A stretch of DNA of 64,000 nt from JAOUGY01 sp963785075 (GTDB lineage: Bacteria > Actinomycetota > Acidimicrobiia > Spongiisociales > ZC4RG35), in assembly GCA_963785075.1 (NCBI GenBank), contig CAWATW010000005.1:1-64000 (forward strand), written 5' to 3'. Under the pieces are notes generated by a model that was given only the letters and a program-made list of their open reading frames with translations, had not been told where the DNA came from and did not search any database. Position numbers and translations under genes: made by a program. Positions 53,047 to 60,630 of the stretch are shown here, piece after piece (positions within the stretch are counted from its first letter, which is position 1; each line of letters opens with the position of its first letter).

Positions 53047-55056
53047 TCACGTCCGTCCCGGCGGCATGGTTGCCGGGACGCCCAGCAGGGGTTGTGCAGG
53101 TGGCAGGAGAACATCGGGACCGCTGAACTGGGCGTTGTAGAGAGCCGCATACGCACCACCGGTCGAGACGAGCTGCTCGTGATTTCCCTGTTCCACGATG
53201 CGGCCCTCTTCCATCACGAGGATCAAATCGGCGTCGCGGATGGTGGACAACCTGTGCGCGACAACAAAGCTCGTGCGCTCGGTGCGGAGCGCGGCCATGG
53301 CGTGCTGGAGGAGCGCTTCCGTCCGAGTGTCCACGGAGCTCGTCGCCTCGTCGAGGATCAGAAGGGGCGGGTCGGCCAGGAAGGCACGCGCGATCGTGAT
53401 GAGCTGCTTCTCGCCCGCGCTGATGTTGGAACCCTCGTCGTCGACCACGGTGTCGTATCCGTCTGGAAGACTGTGGACGAAGCGATCGACGAAGGTGGCC
53501 TCGGCGGCGGCGTGGATTTCCTCCTCGGTGGCGTCGAGCCGGCCGTAGGCGATGTTCTGCCGGATCGTGCCCTGGAAGAGCCAGGTGTCCTGGAGGACCA
53601 TTCCGATCTTGGATCGAAGGTCGGCGCGTCGCATCTCGGCGATGTCGTGACCATCGAGCGTTATGCGCCCGCTGTCGAGCTCGTAGAAGCGCATGACCAG
53701 ATTCACGAGCGTGGTCTTCCCGGCCCCGGTCGGGCCCACGATCGCCACGGTCTGTCCGGGCTCGACGCTCAGTGTCAGATCCTCGATGAGCGGGCGGTCC
53801 GGCTCATATCGGAATGAAACCCTTTCGAAAGACACTCTGCCCCGATTGACGCGTGGCCCGCGATCGTCCATCTCGACGAGCTCCTCGTCGGCGTCGAGCA
53901 GTTCGAAGACGCGCTCGGCCGATGCCACACCGGACTGGAGGAGGTTGACCATCGACGCCACCTGCGTCACCGGCTGAGTGAACTGTCTCGAGTATTGGAT
54001 GAACGCCTGCACGTCCCCGAGGCTCATGGTGCCGCCGGCCACGCGTAGGCCACCCAGCACGGCGATCACCATGTAGTTGAGGTTCCCGATGAACATCATC
54101 AACGGCATGATCATGTGCGAGAGGAACTGCGCCCGATAGCTGGCGTCGTACAGCATCTCGTTCTCGATTCGGAAGGCTTCTTCCACCTCGTGCTGGCGGC
54201 CGAAGACCTTGACCAGTGCATGACCGGTGAAGGCTTCTTCGACCTGGGCGTTCACGGTGCCTGTGCGCCGCCACTGATCCACGAACTGGGTGCGGGATCT
54301 CTTCATGACGGCTCCGGCGACCATCATGCTGACCGGGATCGTGACGAGGGCGATGATCGAGAGCGTGGGCGAGATCCAGAACATCATCCCTACCACGAAG
54401 ACGATCGTGAGCACCGACGTGAGCACCTGACTCATCGTCTGCTGCAGGGTCTGGGACACGTTGTCCATGTCGTTGGTGACGCGGCTCAGTAGCTCGCCCC
54501 GGGGTTGCCGATCGAAGTACCCGAGCGGGAGCCGGTTCAACTTGTCCTCGACCTCGGCTCGCATCCGTTTCACCGTGTTCTGCACCACGTCGTTGAGGAG
54601 AAACCCCTGGAGGAAGCCGAGCAGAGCCGAACCGACGTACACCGCCAGCACCACCATCAGCACCCTGCCGACCGCCTGGAAGTCGACGCCTTGCCCAGGC
54701 ACGAGATCGATGCCGGACAAGAGATCGGCGATCTGGTTCTCGCCTGCGGCCCTGGCGGCGTCGATCGCCTGCTGTTTGGTCATGCCACCGGGCATCTGGC
54801 CGCCGATGGCGCCGGCGAAGATGAGGTCTGTCGCTCGACCCAGAATGCGCGGTCCCGCCGCAGACAGGGCGACACTGACGACGGCGGCAGCGATGACAGC
54901 GATGACCTTGGGCAGCTCTGGACGAAGCCGGCGCATGAGTCGTTTGGCGGACGGTCCGAACGTGAGCGACTTCTGGCCGATCATGCCTCCGCCATGCGGC
55001 CCCATCCGCGGGGCTTCGATGCGTTCGGTGGTGGCCATTGGTCTGGGTTTGCTCAT
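53047..55056 (-). CDS. ABC exporter half-transporter, consensus catalytic site
   Basis: 669 residues. A six-helix type IV exporter domain (~40-380) is followed by a nucleotide-binding domain. Walker A is AIVGPTGAGKTTLVNLVMRF, Walker B is PPLLILDEATSSVDTRTEAL with the catalytic Glu, and the switch His is in TSFVVAHRLSTI. Its signature motif is altered (NISAGEKQLITIARA instead of LSGGQ). It starts within the stop of the other half (ATGA), and the two make an asymmetric heterodimer. The substrate could be a drug, lipid or peptide. Confidence 0.92.
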   Translation of the reverse strand: MSKPRPMATTERIEAPRMGPHGGGMIGQKSLTFGPSAKRLMRRLRPELPKVIAVIAAAVVSVALSAAGPRILGRATDLIFAGAIGGQMPGGMTKQQAIDAARAAGENQIADLLSGIDLVPGQGVDFQAVGRVLMVVLAVYVGSALLGFLQGFLLNDVVQNTVKRMRAEVEDKLNRLPLGYFDRQPRGELLSRVTNDMDNVSQTLQQTMSQVLTSVLTIVFVVGMMFWISPTLSIIALVTIPVSMMVAGAVMKRSRTQFVDQWRRTGTVNAQVEEAFTGHALVKVFGRQHEVEEAFRIENEMLYDASYRAQFLSHMIMPLMMFIGNLNYMVIAVLGGLRVAGGTMSLGDVQAFIQYSRQFTQPVTQVASMVNLLQSGVASAERVFELLDADEELVEMDDRGPRVNRGRVSFERVSFRYEPDRPLIEDLTLSVEPGQTVAIVGPTGAGKTTLVNLVMRFYELDSGRITLDGHDIAEMRRADLRSKIGMVLQDTWLFQGTIRQNIAYGRLDATEEEIHAAAEATFVDRFVHSLPDGYDTVVDDEGSNISAGEKQLITIARAFLADPPLLILDEATSSVDTRTEALLQHAMAALRTERTSFVVAHRLSTIRDADLILVMEEGRIVEQGNHEQLVSTGGAYAALYNAQFSGPDVLLPPAQPLLGVPATMPPGRT

Positions 55057-56783
55057 GACGCCTCGGCCTTGAGCTGAGATTCGACGATCTCGACATAGGT
55101 GGGACAGGTTTCGAGAAGCCGGTCGTGGGTGCCAATCCCAACGATGGCGCCGTCCTCCAACACGATGATCTGATCGGCATCGGTGATGGTGAAAACCCGT
55201 TGGGACACGATGATCACCGTGGCGTCCGCCGTCACCGGGGTGAGAGCCTGTCGCAGTCGGGCGTCGGTCGCTACGTCGAGCGCCGAGAAAGAATCGTCGA
55301 ACAAGAAGAGCTCAGGGCGACGGATCAGCGCCCTGGCGATGGCGATGCGCTGGCGCTGACCACCGGAGACGTTCGTGCCGCCCTGCGCGATCGGGGACTC
55401 GAGACCGTCGGGCATCTCTCGCACGAAGTCGGCCGCCTGGGCGATCTCGAGGGCCCGCCACATCTCGGCTCCGTCGGCATTCGGGTTTCCGTATCTCAGG
55501 TTCGATGCGATCGTTCCGCTGAAGAGGTACGCCTTCTGCGGGACGAGCCCGATCTTCGACCACAACGTCTGGGGGTCGTATCGGCGGACGTCGACCCCGT
55601 CGATGAACACGGCCCCCTCCGTGGCGTCGAAGAGTCTCGGGATCAGGTTGAGGATGGTGGATTTGCCCGCCCCGGTGGAACCGATGATCGCGGTGGTCGT
55701 GCCGGGGTTGGCCGTGAAGGCGACGTCGGCGAGCACCGGATGGCTCGCACCGGCATACGTGAACCCGACGTGTCGGAACTCGAGGTGTCCTCTCCCCGAC
55801 CCCTCGGTGACCCCCTCGGACGGAGGCACCACCGAGGGCTCGGTGTCGAGGACCTCGCCGATGCGGTCTGCGGACACCGACGCCCTCGGGATCATCACGA
55901 GCACCATGGTCGACATCATCACGGCGATGAGGATCTGAATCAGATAGGCCAGAAACGCGGTCAACGACCCGATTTGCATGGCACCTGCGTCGACCCGGAT
56001 CCCTCCGAACCACAGCACCGCCACGCTCGACAAGTTGAGTATCAACATCACCGACGGGAACATGGCGGCCATCCAACGTCCCACGCGGACCGTGACGTCG
56101 GTGAGTTCGGAGTTGGCGACCCCGAATCGCTCGGTCTCGAACGGTTCGCGTGTGAATGCCCTGATCACGCGAATCCCTGAGATCTGCTCGCGAAGGACCT
56201 GATTCACGTTGTCCAGGCGCTTCTGCATCAGCCGAAATCCGGGAACCATCCGACTGACGATCAGGCCGGCGACCGCCACCAGAACGGGGATGGCGGCTGC
56301 GACCAGCCACGAGAGTCCGAGATCCTCGCGCAGCGCCATGACGATCCCGCCGACCATCGTGATCGGTGCACTGATCATCATCGCCAGACCCAACATGACG
56401 AGCATCTGCACCTGCTGGACGTCGTTGGTGTTGCGGGTGATCAGCGATGGCGCACCGAACCGACCCAGCTCGCGGCTCGAGAACGCACCGACCTGATGGA
56501 ACACGGCCGCCCGGATGTCGCGGCCGACGCCCATCGCCGTGCGGGCGCTGAAGTTCAGCGCGATGACCGTGCACACGATCTGGATCGCAGACACGACCAG
56601 CATCCAGGCACCGGTGGACAGGATGTATCCGGTGTCGCCCAGTACGACCCCGTTGTCGATGATGTCGGCGTTGAGGCTGGGGAGGTACAGAGAAGCGATG
56701 GTGCCGATGAGCTGGAGTACTGCCACCACACCGATCCAGCCCCGATACGGGATGGCGTGGCGCTTCAGGAGACGGATCAGCAT
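55053..56783 (-). CDS. ABC exporter half-transporter, degenerate catalytic site
   Basis: 576 residues. Six helices come first (RGWIGVVAVLQLIGTIASLY onward), then an ATPase domain with Walker A AIIGSTGAGKSTILNLIPRL and the standard signature NVSGGQRQRIAIARALI. Its Walker B ends LFLFDDSFSALD with Asp in place of the catalytic Glu, and the switch position is Gln (IIVSQRVFTI). These changes are the mark of the non-hydrolysing half of heterodimeric exporters (as in TM287/288). It begins seven bases inside the TetR gene end, so the three form one operon. Confidence 0.92.
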   Translation of the reverse strand: MLIRLLKRHAIPYRGWIGVVAVLQLIGTIASLYLPSLNADIIDNGVVLGDTGYILSTGAWMLVVSAIQIVCTVIALNFSARTAMGVGRDIRAAVFHQVGAFSSRELGRFGAPSLITRNTNDVQQVQMLVMLGLAMMISAPITMVGGIVMALREDLGLSWLVAAAIPVLVAVAGLIVSRMVPGFRLMQKRLDNVNQVLREQISGIRVIRAFTREPFETERFGVANSELTDVTVRVGRWMAAMFPSVMLILNLSSVAVLWFGGIRVDAGAMQIGSLTAFLAYLIQILIAVMMSTMVLVMIPRASVSADRIGEVLDTEPSVVPPSEGVTEGSGRGHLEFRHVGFTYAGASHPVLADVAFTANPGTTTAIIGSTGAGKSTILNLIPRLFDATEGAVFIDGVDVRRYDPQTLWSKIGLVPQKAYLFSGTIASNLRYGNPNADGAEMWRALEIAQAADFVREMPDGLESPIAQGGTNVSGGQRQRIAIARALIRRPELFLFDDSFSALDVATDARLRQALTPVTADATVIIVSQRVFTITDADQIIVLEDGAIVGIGTHDRLLETCPTYVEIVESQLKAEAS

Positions 56784-57394
56784 TCGTCCGCCATTTCACT
56801 GGTCGCCACGACTCCTGAGAGCGTCACCTCTATCACTTCGTCGATCGTGAGCCGCTTGTCGGCGGCGACGACCGGATGAGCATTGGTGAAGACCAGGCTC
56901 TGGAATGCCATCGCCGCCCGTGCCGGTGGCAACGAGAGGTGACGGCGATGACGTTCGAAGAGTGCAGCGAGTGCATCGGAGATAGCACCGAGTGAGTTGC
57001 TTGCGATTCGATGTGCTTCGGTCGGCGAGAATTCCGATGTCAGGGGCAGCGATCTCAAGACCCCCATCAGGGAGGCGATTCTTCCCAGCCGGAAGCTCAT
57101 GAGACCGGCGGCTGCTTCCAGTTGGGAGCGCATGGGGAGGTCCTCAGGGATGGCTTCGATGGCACCGACGATCTGGGCAGGGTCCATGACGGACCTGACG
57201 GCTTCGTGAACGAGGGCGGCCTTGTCGGGGAAGACGCGGAAGATCGTGCCCTCGGCGATACCGGCAGCTCCGGCGATTTCTGCGGTCGTGACGCTTGCGC
57301 CTCGCTCCATGAGCAGCGGTACTGCAGCATCGATGATGGTCTGCCGTCGGTCGGCGCGCGGAAGCGGTCTTGCTCTGCGGTTTTTCGTCTGCAC
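56777..57394 (-). CDS. TetR family transcriptional regulator
   Basis: 205 residues. The N-terminal DNA-binding domain contains RRQTIIDAAVPLLMERGASV and the helix-turn-helix TTAEIAGAAGIAEGTIFRVF, then PDKAALVHEAVRSVMD. The C-terminal ligand domain is divergent, as usual. It is the first gene of the operon with the ABC exporter and has an operator abutting its own -10 box, so it very probably represses itself and the pump until an inducer binds. GTG 57394 lies eight bases after the -10 box, a leaderless start. Confidence 0.92.
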   Translation of the reverse strand: MQTKNRRARPLPRADRRQTIIDAAVPLLMERGASVTTAEIAGAAGIAEGTIFRVFPDKAALVHEAVRSVMDPAQIVGAIEAIPEDLPMRSQLEAAAGLMSFRLGRIASLMGVLRSLPLTSEFSPTEAHRIASNSLGAISDALAALFERHRRHLSLPPARAAMAFQSLVFTNAHPVVAADKRLTIDEVIEVTLSGVVATSEMADEC

Positions 57395-57402
57395 GGCACG
57401 GG

Positions 57403-57408
57403 AGTATA
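57403..57408 (-). promoter_or_regulatory. -10 box of the TetR-ABC operon
   Basis: On the minus strand, TATACT ends eight bases before the GTG start, so transcription should begin at or next to the start codon. The -35 position falls within the operator palindrome that directly adjoins it. Confidence 0.65.
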
Positions 57409-57430
57409 ACTGAGTGAGCGCTCACTCAGT
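57409..57430. promoter_or_regulatory. 22-bp perfect palindromic TetR operator
   Basis: The left half ACTGAGTGAGC is followed at once by its inverse GCTCACTCAGT. The core TGAGTGAGC dyad is a common TetR-family operator form in actinobacteria. It adjoins the -10 box of the regulator gene and also lies 60-80 bases upstream of the divergent HAD gene. Binding should block the exporter operon. Confidence 0.85.
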
Positions 57431-57489
57431 CAGGTGAGGGCGGCTTGGTTGCCCCGGAACCGGGCCGGCCCGGTTAGCGTCGTGGTCGT

Positions 57490-58272
57490 ATGACAGCGGC
57501 AGCATTCTTCGATCTCGATCGCACGTTGATCGCCGGCGTCTCGGTGTTCTCGTTCGCGACCGAGGCGTGGCGGCAAGGCCTCGCCAGCAACCGTCAAGTG
57601 GCCGGTTGGGGTCTCGACGCCCTGGTGTTTGCGCTGCTCGGCGAAAGCCCGGAACGAAAAGACGCCGCCCGTGCTGCCGTACTCGGCGGGATTGCAGGTG
57701 TGTCGGAGGAAACGCTCGACGGCGTCGCGTCGGCCGTCGTTCCCAAGCTCGTCGCCAAGGTGAGGCCCGAGAGCCGGCGCCTCGTCGAGATGCACCATCA
57801 GGCGGGTCGGGCCACGTGGATCGCGTCGGCCTCGCCACACCGTATCGTCGAGCGACTCGCCGAGGACCTCCACATGACCGGAGGCATCGGCACGAAGGGA
57901 ACCGTGGTCGATGGACACCTCACCGATCAGATCGATGGGCCCTTCGTGCACGGACCAGGCAAGGCGGAGGCCGTCGCCGCCGTGATCGCCTCGTACGGCT
58001 ACGACCCGGCCCGGTGCTACGCCTATTCGGACTCGATCTCGGACCTGCCGTTGCTCGAGTTGGTCGGTCACCCGGTGGCGGTCAATCCCGACTCCGGGCT
58101 CGAGAGCGTTGCTCGCGAGCGGGGCTGGCCCATCGTGGTCTTCGCCCGCAAGACCAAGCTCGCGATCGCATGGTCGGCCGGCGGGGCTTCGATGGCCGGC
58201 GTGGGAGTGGGTGCGTATCTGGTCGGCCGCCGGCATGGCCGATCGGCCGCTTCGCGGCCGGCTATTCACTGA
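57490..58272 (+). CDS. HAD-IB family phosphatase
   Basis: 260 residues. HAD motif I is AAFFDLDRTLIAGVSV at ~3-18, motif II is WIASASPHRIVERLAE, and motif IV is YAYSDSISDLPLLELVGHPV. This is the HAD-IB group of phosphoserine-phosphatase-like and lysophosphatidate-phosphatase-like enzymes. A C-terminal hydrophobic segment (AGGASMAGVGVGAYLVG) may touch the membrane. TAGCGT lies nine bases before ATG 57490. It is divergent from the TetR operon. Confidence 0.88.
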   Translation: MTAAAFFDLDRTLIAGVSVFSFATEAWRQGLASNRQVAGWGLDALVFALLGESPERKDAARAAVLGGIAGVSEETLDGVASAVVPKLVAKVRPESRRLVEMHHQAGRATWIASASPHRIVERLAEDLHMTGGIGTKGTVVDGHLTDQIDGPFVHGPGKAEAVAAVIASYGYDPARCYAYSDSISDLPLLELVGHPVAVNPDSGLESVARERGWPIVVFARKTKLAIAWSAGGASMAGVGVGAYLVGRRHGRSAASRPAIH

Positions 58273-58305
58273 CCCGAGGCACATCGGTCGCGCCATACTG
58301 GCGGC

Positions 58306-59058
58306 GTGCGACCGCTCCGTCCCAAGCTCTCGGCCGGCTTGATGATCGCCGGATGGCTGGTGTTCCTGATCGACCGATGGCTGTTGCCGCAGGGATCGTT
58401 CGTGCTCGAACTGTGGCTCACGATGGTTGGCGCGGTCTATGTGTCGGTTGCCGCGCTTGCGCTCCGAGGATCCCGATGGGCTGTGGCTGCGATGCCCTGG
58501 ATGGCCCTGTTGCTCTTGGTGTGGGGAATCCTCGCTCTGCTGGGACTGTCGGCAGACAACGTGTCGACCCGAAGCTGGATGTGGTCTTCTCTGTTCGCCG
58601 CCATACTCGGCACGGTCACGTTTCTCGTCGTGTCGCTCCCGATCGACCGCCGCCCGACCATCGGGTCTCTCGTGCTGCTCGCCTTTCTCGCATTTCTCGG
58701 TGTGGCGGCGTACCTCCAGATCTCCCGTTGTCGGCCCGACATTCATGCATCGTGGTGTGATCCCGGGTACGAGCAAGAAGACCGCATCGTGTCGACGGTT
58801 CAGTCGGACCGCCGCCCGAGCAGCCGGGGCCACATCGGCGGGGTGCTCGGCCCCGCTTTTGGCTCCTTCATCTTCCCCGAGCGGCCGGACCCCACGGCCG
58901 ACGTCGTTCCGCTGTCGGCCACCATCGAACTCACGGACGACCCGAACCTGGTGCGTTGGCGATTCGGTGGGCGCGACTCCGAATGTCGAGCGCAGAGCCT
59001 GGTGCAGTCGGCGGTGGGCGGATACGAGATCCGATTCACCGTGGACTGCCGACCGTGA
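58306..59058 (+). CDS. Membrane protein of unknown function
   Basis: 250 residues. Four membrane helices lie in the first ~145 residues (LMIAGWLVFLIDRWLLP, WLTMVGAVYVSVAALALRG, ALLLLVWGILALLGLS, LVLLAFLAFLGVAAYLQI). A soluble exported domain with four Cys follows (RCRPDIHASWCDPGYEQED). No family is recognised. GTG 58306 is six bases after CATACT. Confidence 0.65.
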   Translation: MRPLRPKLSAGLMIAGWLVFLIDRWLLPQGSFVLELWLTMVGAVYVSVAALALRGSRWAVAAMPWMALLLLVWGILALLGLSADNVSTRSWMWSSLFAAILGTVTFLVVSLPIDRRPTIGSLVLLAFLAFLGVAAYLQISRCRPDIHASWCDPGYEQEDRIVSTVQSDRRPSSRGHIGGVLGPAFGSFIFPERPDPTADVVPLSATIELTDDPNLVRWRFGGRDSECRAQSLVQSAVGGYEIRFTVDCRP

Positions 59059-59103
59059 ATCGCCGATGCCGGCTACGTCGACGAGGTCGGTACGATCGTT
59101 TCC

Positions 59104-59301
59104 ATGTTCGGTCCTCTGAATGGCGTCCGCACCGCATTGGTGATCACGGCCACCATCGCCGCTCTGCTGGCGGCTGTGTTCGGCCAGTGGGTCATGACCG
59201 CGATGCTCCTGGCGGGCGTTGCCGTGCATGGAGCCGGTTGGTGGTACCTCTATCGTCGTGGCGCTCCGACCGTCGACCGGGGCGGCTCGTCCACGGTCTG
59301 A
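59104..59301 (+). CDS. Small two-helix membrane protein
   Basis: 65 residues. Two hydrophobic segments (ALVITATIAALLAAVFG and MTAMLLAGVAVHGAGWWYL) are joined by a short turn, with a basic then polar tail. TACGAT at 59091-59096 lies seven bases before the ATG with no ribosome site. No family is recognised. It precedes lysA by 47 bases on the same strand, though lysA has its own TAGCAT box. Confidence 0.6.
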   Translation: MFGPLNGVRTALVITATIAALLAAVFGQWVMTAMLLAGVAVHGAGWWYLYRRGAPTVDRGGSSTV

Positions 59302-59348
59302 CAAAGACGCAGGGCGATGGTCGCTCGCACTCCTAGCATCGCCAGTCC

Positions 59349-60617
59349 ATGACCGTCCTCCCCCGACATCTCCTCCCCGACTCATCTCGCATCCAGGATG
59401 GGCGTTTGGAGGTTGGCGGATGCGATCTTGTCGAGCTCGCCGATCGACACGGAACCCCTCTGTTCGTATACGACGAGGAACACCTGCGCCGGCGATGTCG
59501 TGAAGCCGTGGGCGGAATGGGTGATGGCGCCATCTATGCCTCGAAGGCCTTCCTGTGCCGGGCCATGGCGCGCCTGGCCCATGAGGAGGGGATGCGCCTC
59601 GATGTCGCAACCGGCGGTGAGATGTACATCGCAATGTCGGCCGGCGTTCCCGCCGACCGGCTGGTGATGCACGGCAACAACAAGTCCGACGCCGAGCTCT
59701 TCATGGCGCTCGAGGCTGGAGTCGGACGGCTGGTGGTCGACAGCTTCGACGAGATCGAGCGCATCGAATCGATGGTGGCCGCGGGCATGCCGAGGCCGAC
59801 GGTCATGGCGCGGATCACGCCCGGTGTGGAAGCACACACGCACGAGTACATCGCAACCGGTCAGGACGACTCGAAGTTCGGGTTCACCGTGTCCAACGGC
59901 ACCGCCTCAGAGGCGGTGAGGCGGATGCAGGCGTCGACCTCGATGGACCTGGTGGGACTGCACACCCACATCGGTTCTCTGGTCTTCAGGGTCGAGTCTT
60001 TCTCGGAGGCGCTGCGTGTGGTCGCCGATTTCGCCGCTGCCTTCGACCTTCCCGAGCTCTGCATGGGCGGAGGCCTCGGCGTTCCGTACGTGGAGGGTGA
60101 AGTCGCTCCTTCGATCACCGACTGGTGTCGAGAGCTTCGAGGCGAAGCCGACCGCCTTGGAATCAAGGCAGAGCTGTCCGTGGAGCCGGGCCGGTCGATC
60201 GTGGCTGCGGCCGCCGTGACGCTGTATCGGATCGGCACGATCAAACACATCCCGGACGTGCGCACGTACGTCGCCGTGGATGGGGGCATGAGCGACAACC
60301 CGCGCCCGGTACTCTACGGATCGGGTTACGAGACGTTTCTCCCTGATCGGGTGGACGCCGATCGCACCGAGCCGATCCGGCTGGTCGGCAAACACTGTGA
60401 GTCGGGCGACATGCTGGTTCGCGGCGGCGCCCTTCCAGCCGGGTTCGAAGTCGGTGATGTCGTCGCGACCCCGGTCACCGGGGCATACGGTCATTCGATG
60501 GGGTCCAACTACAACAAGGTGCTGCGCCCCGCCGTGGCGTTCGTTTCGGAAGGGCGAGCGAGACTCGTCGTGCGGCGCGAGACGTTTGACGACCTCCTGA
60601 TCGCCGATCTCGGGTGA
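59349..60617 (+). CDS. lysA: Diaminopimelate decarboxylase
   Basis: 422 residues, full length. It is a fold-III PLP decarboxylase. The PLP lysine is in AIYASKAFLCRAMARLAHEE, the phosphate loop in CMGGGLGVPYVEGE, EPGRSIVAAAAVTLYRIG follows, and the active-site KHCESGDMLVRGG and GAYGHSMGSNYN lie near the end. It makes L-lysine from meso-diaminopimelate, the last step of lysine synthesis, which implies a diaminopimelate pathway. A TAGCAT box at 59334-59339 suggests its own leaderless-type promoter. Confidence 0.95.
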   Translation: MTVLPRHLLPDSSRIQDGRLEVGGCDLVELADRHGTPLFVYDEEHLRRRCREAVGGMGDGAIYASKAFLCRAMARLAHEEGMRLDVATGGEMYIAMSAGVPADRLVMHGNNKSDAELFMALEAGVGRLVVDSFDEIERIESMVAAGMPRPTVMARITPGVEAHTHEYIATGQDDSKFGFTVSNGTASEAVRRMQASTSMDLVGLHTHIGSLVFRVESFSEALRVVADFAAAFDLPELCMGGGLGVPYVEGEVAPSITDWCRELRGEADRLGIKAELSVEPGRSIVAAAAVTLYRIGTIKHIPDVRTYVAVDGGMSDNPRPVLYGSGYETFLPDRVDADRTEPIRLVGKHCESGDMLVRGGALPAGFEVGDVVATPVTGAYGHSMGSNYNKVLRPAVAFVSEGRARLVVRRETFDDLLIADLG

Positions 60618-60630
60618 CCCCTGTTCGTCG

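Noticed and set aside
57430..59634. A 734-codon open frame on the minus strand
   Set aside because: It is antisense to HAD, membrane protein and lysA genes with recognised motifs. Its product is Arg/His-rich and without family features.
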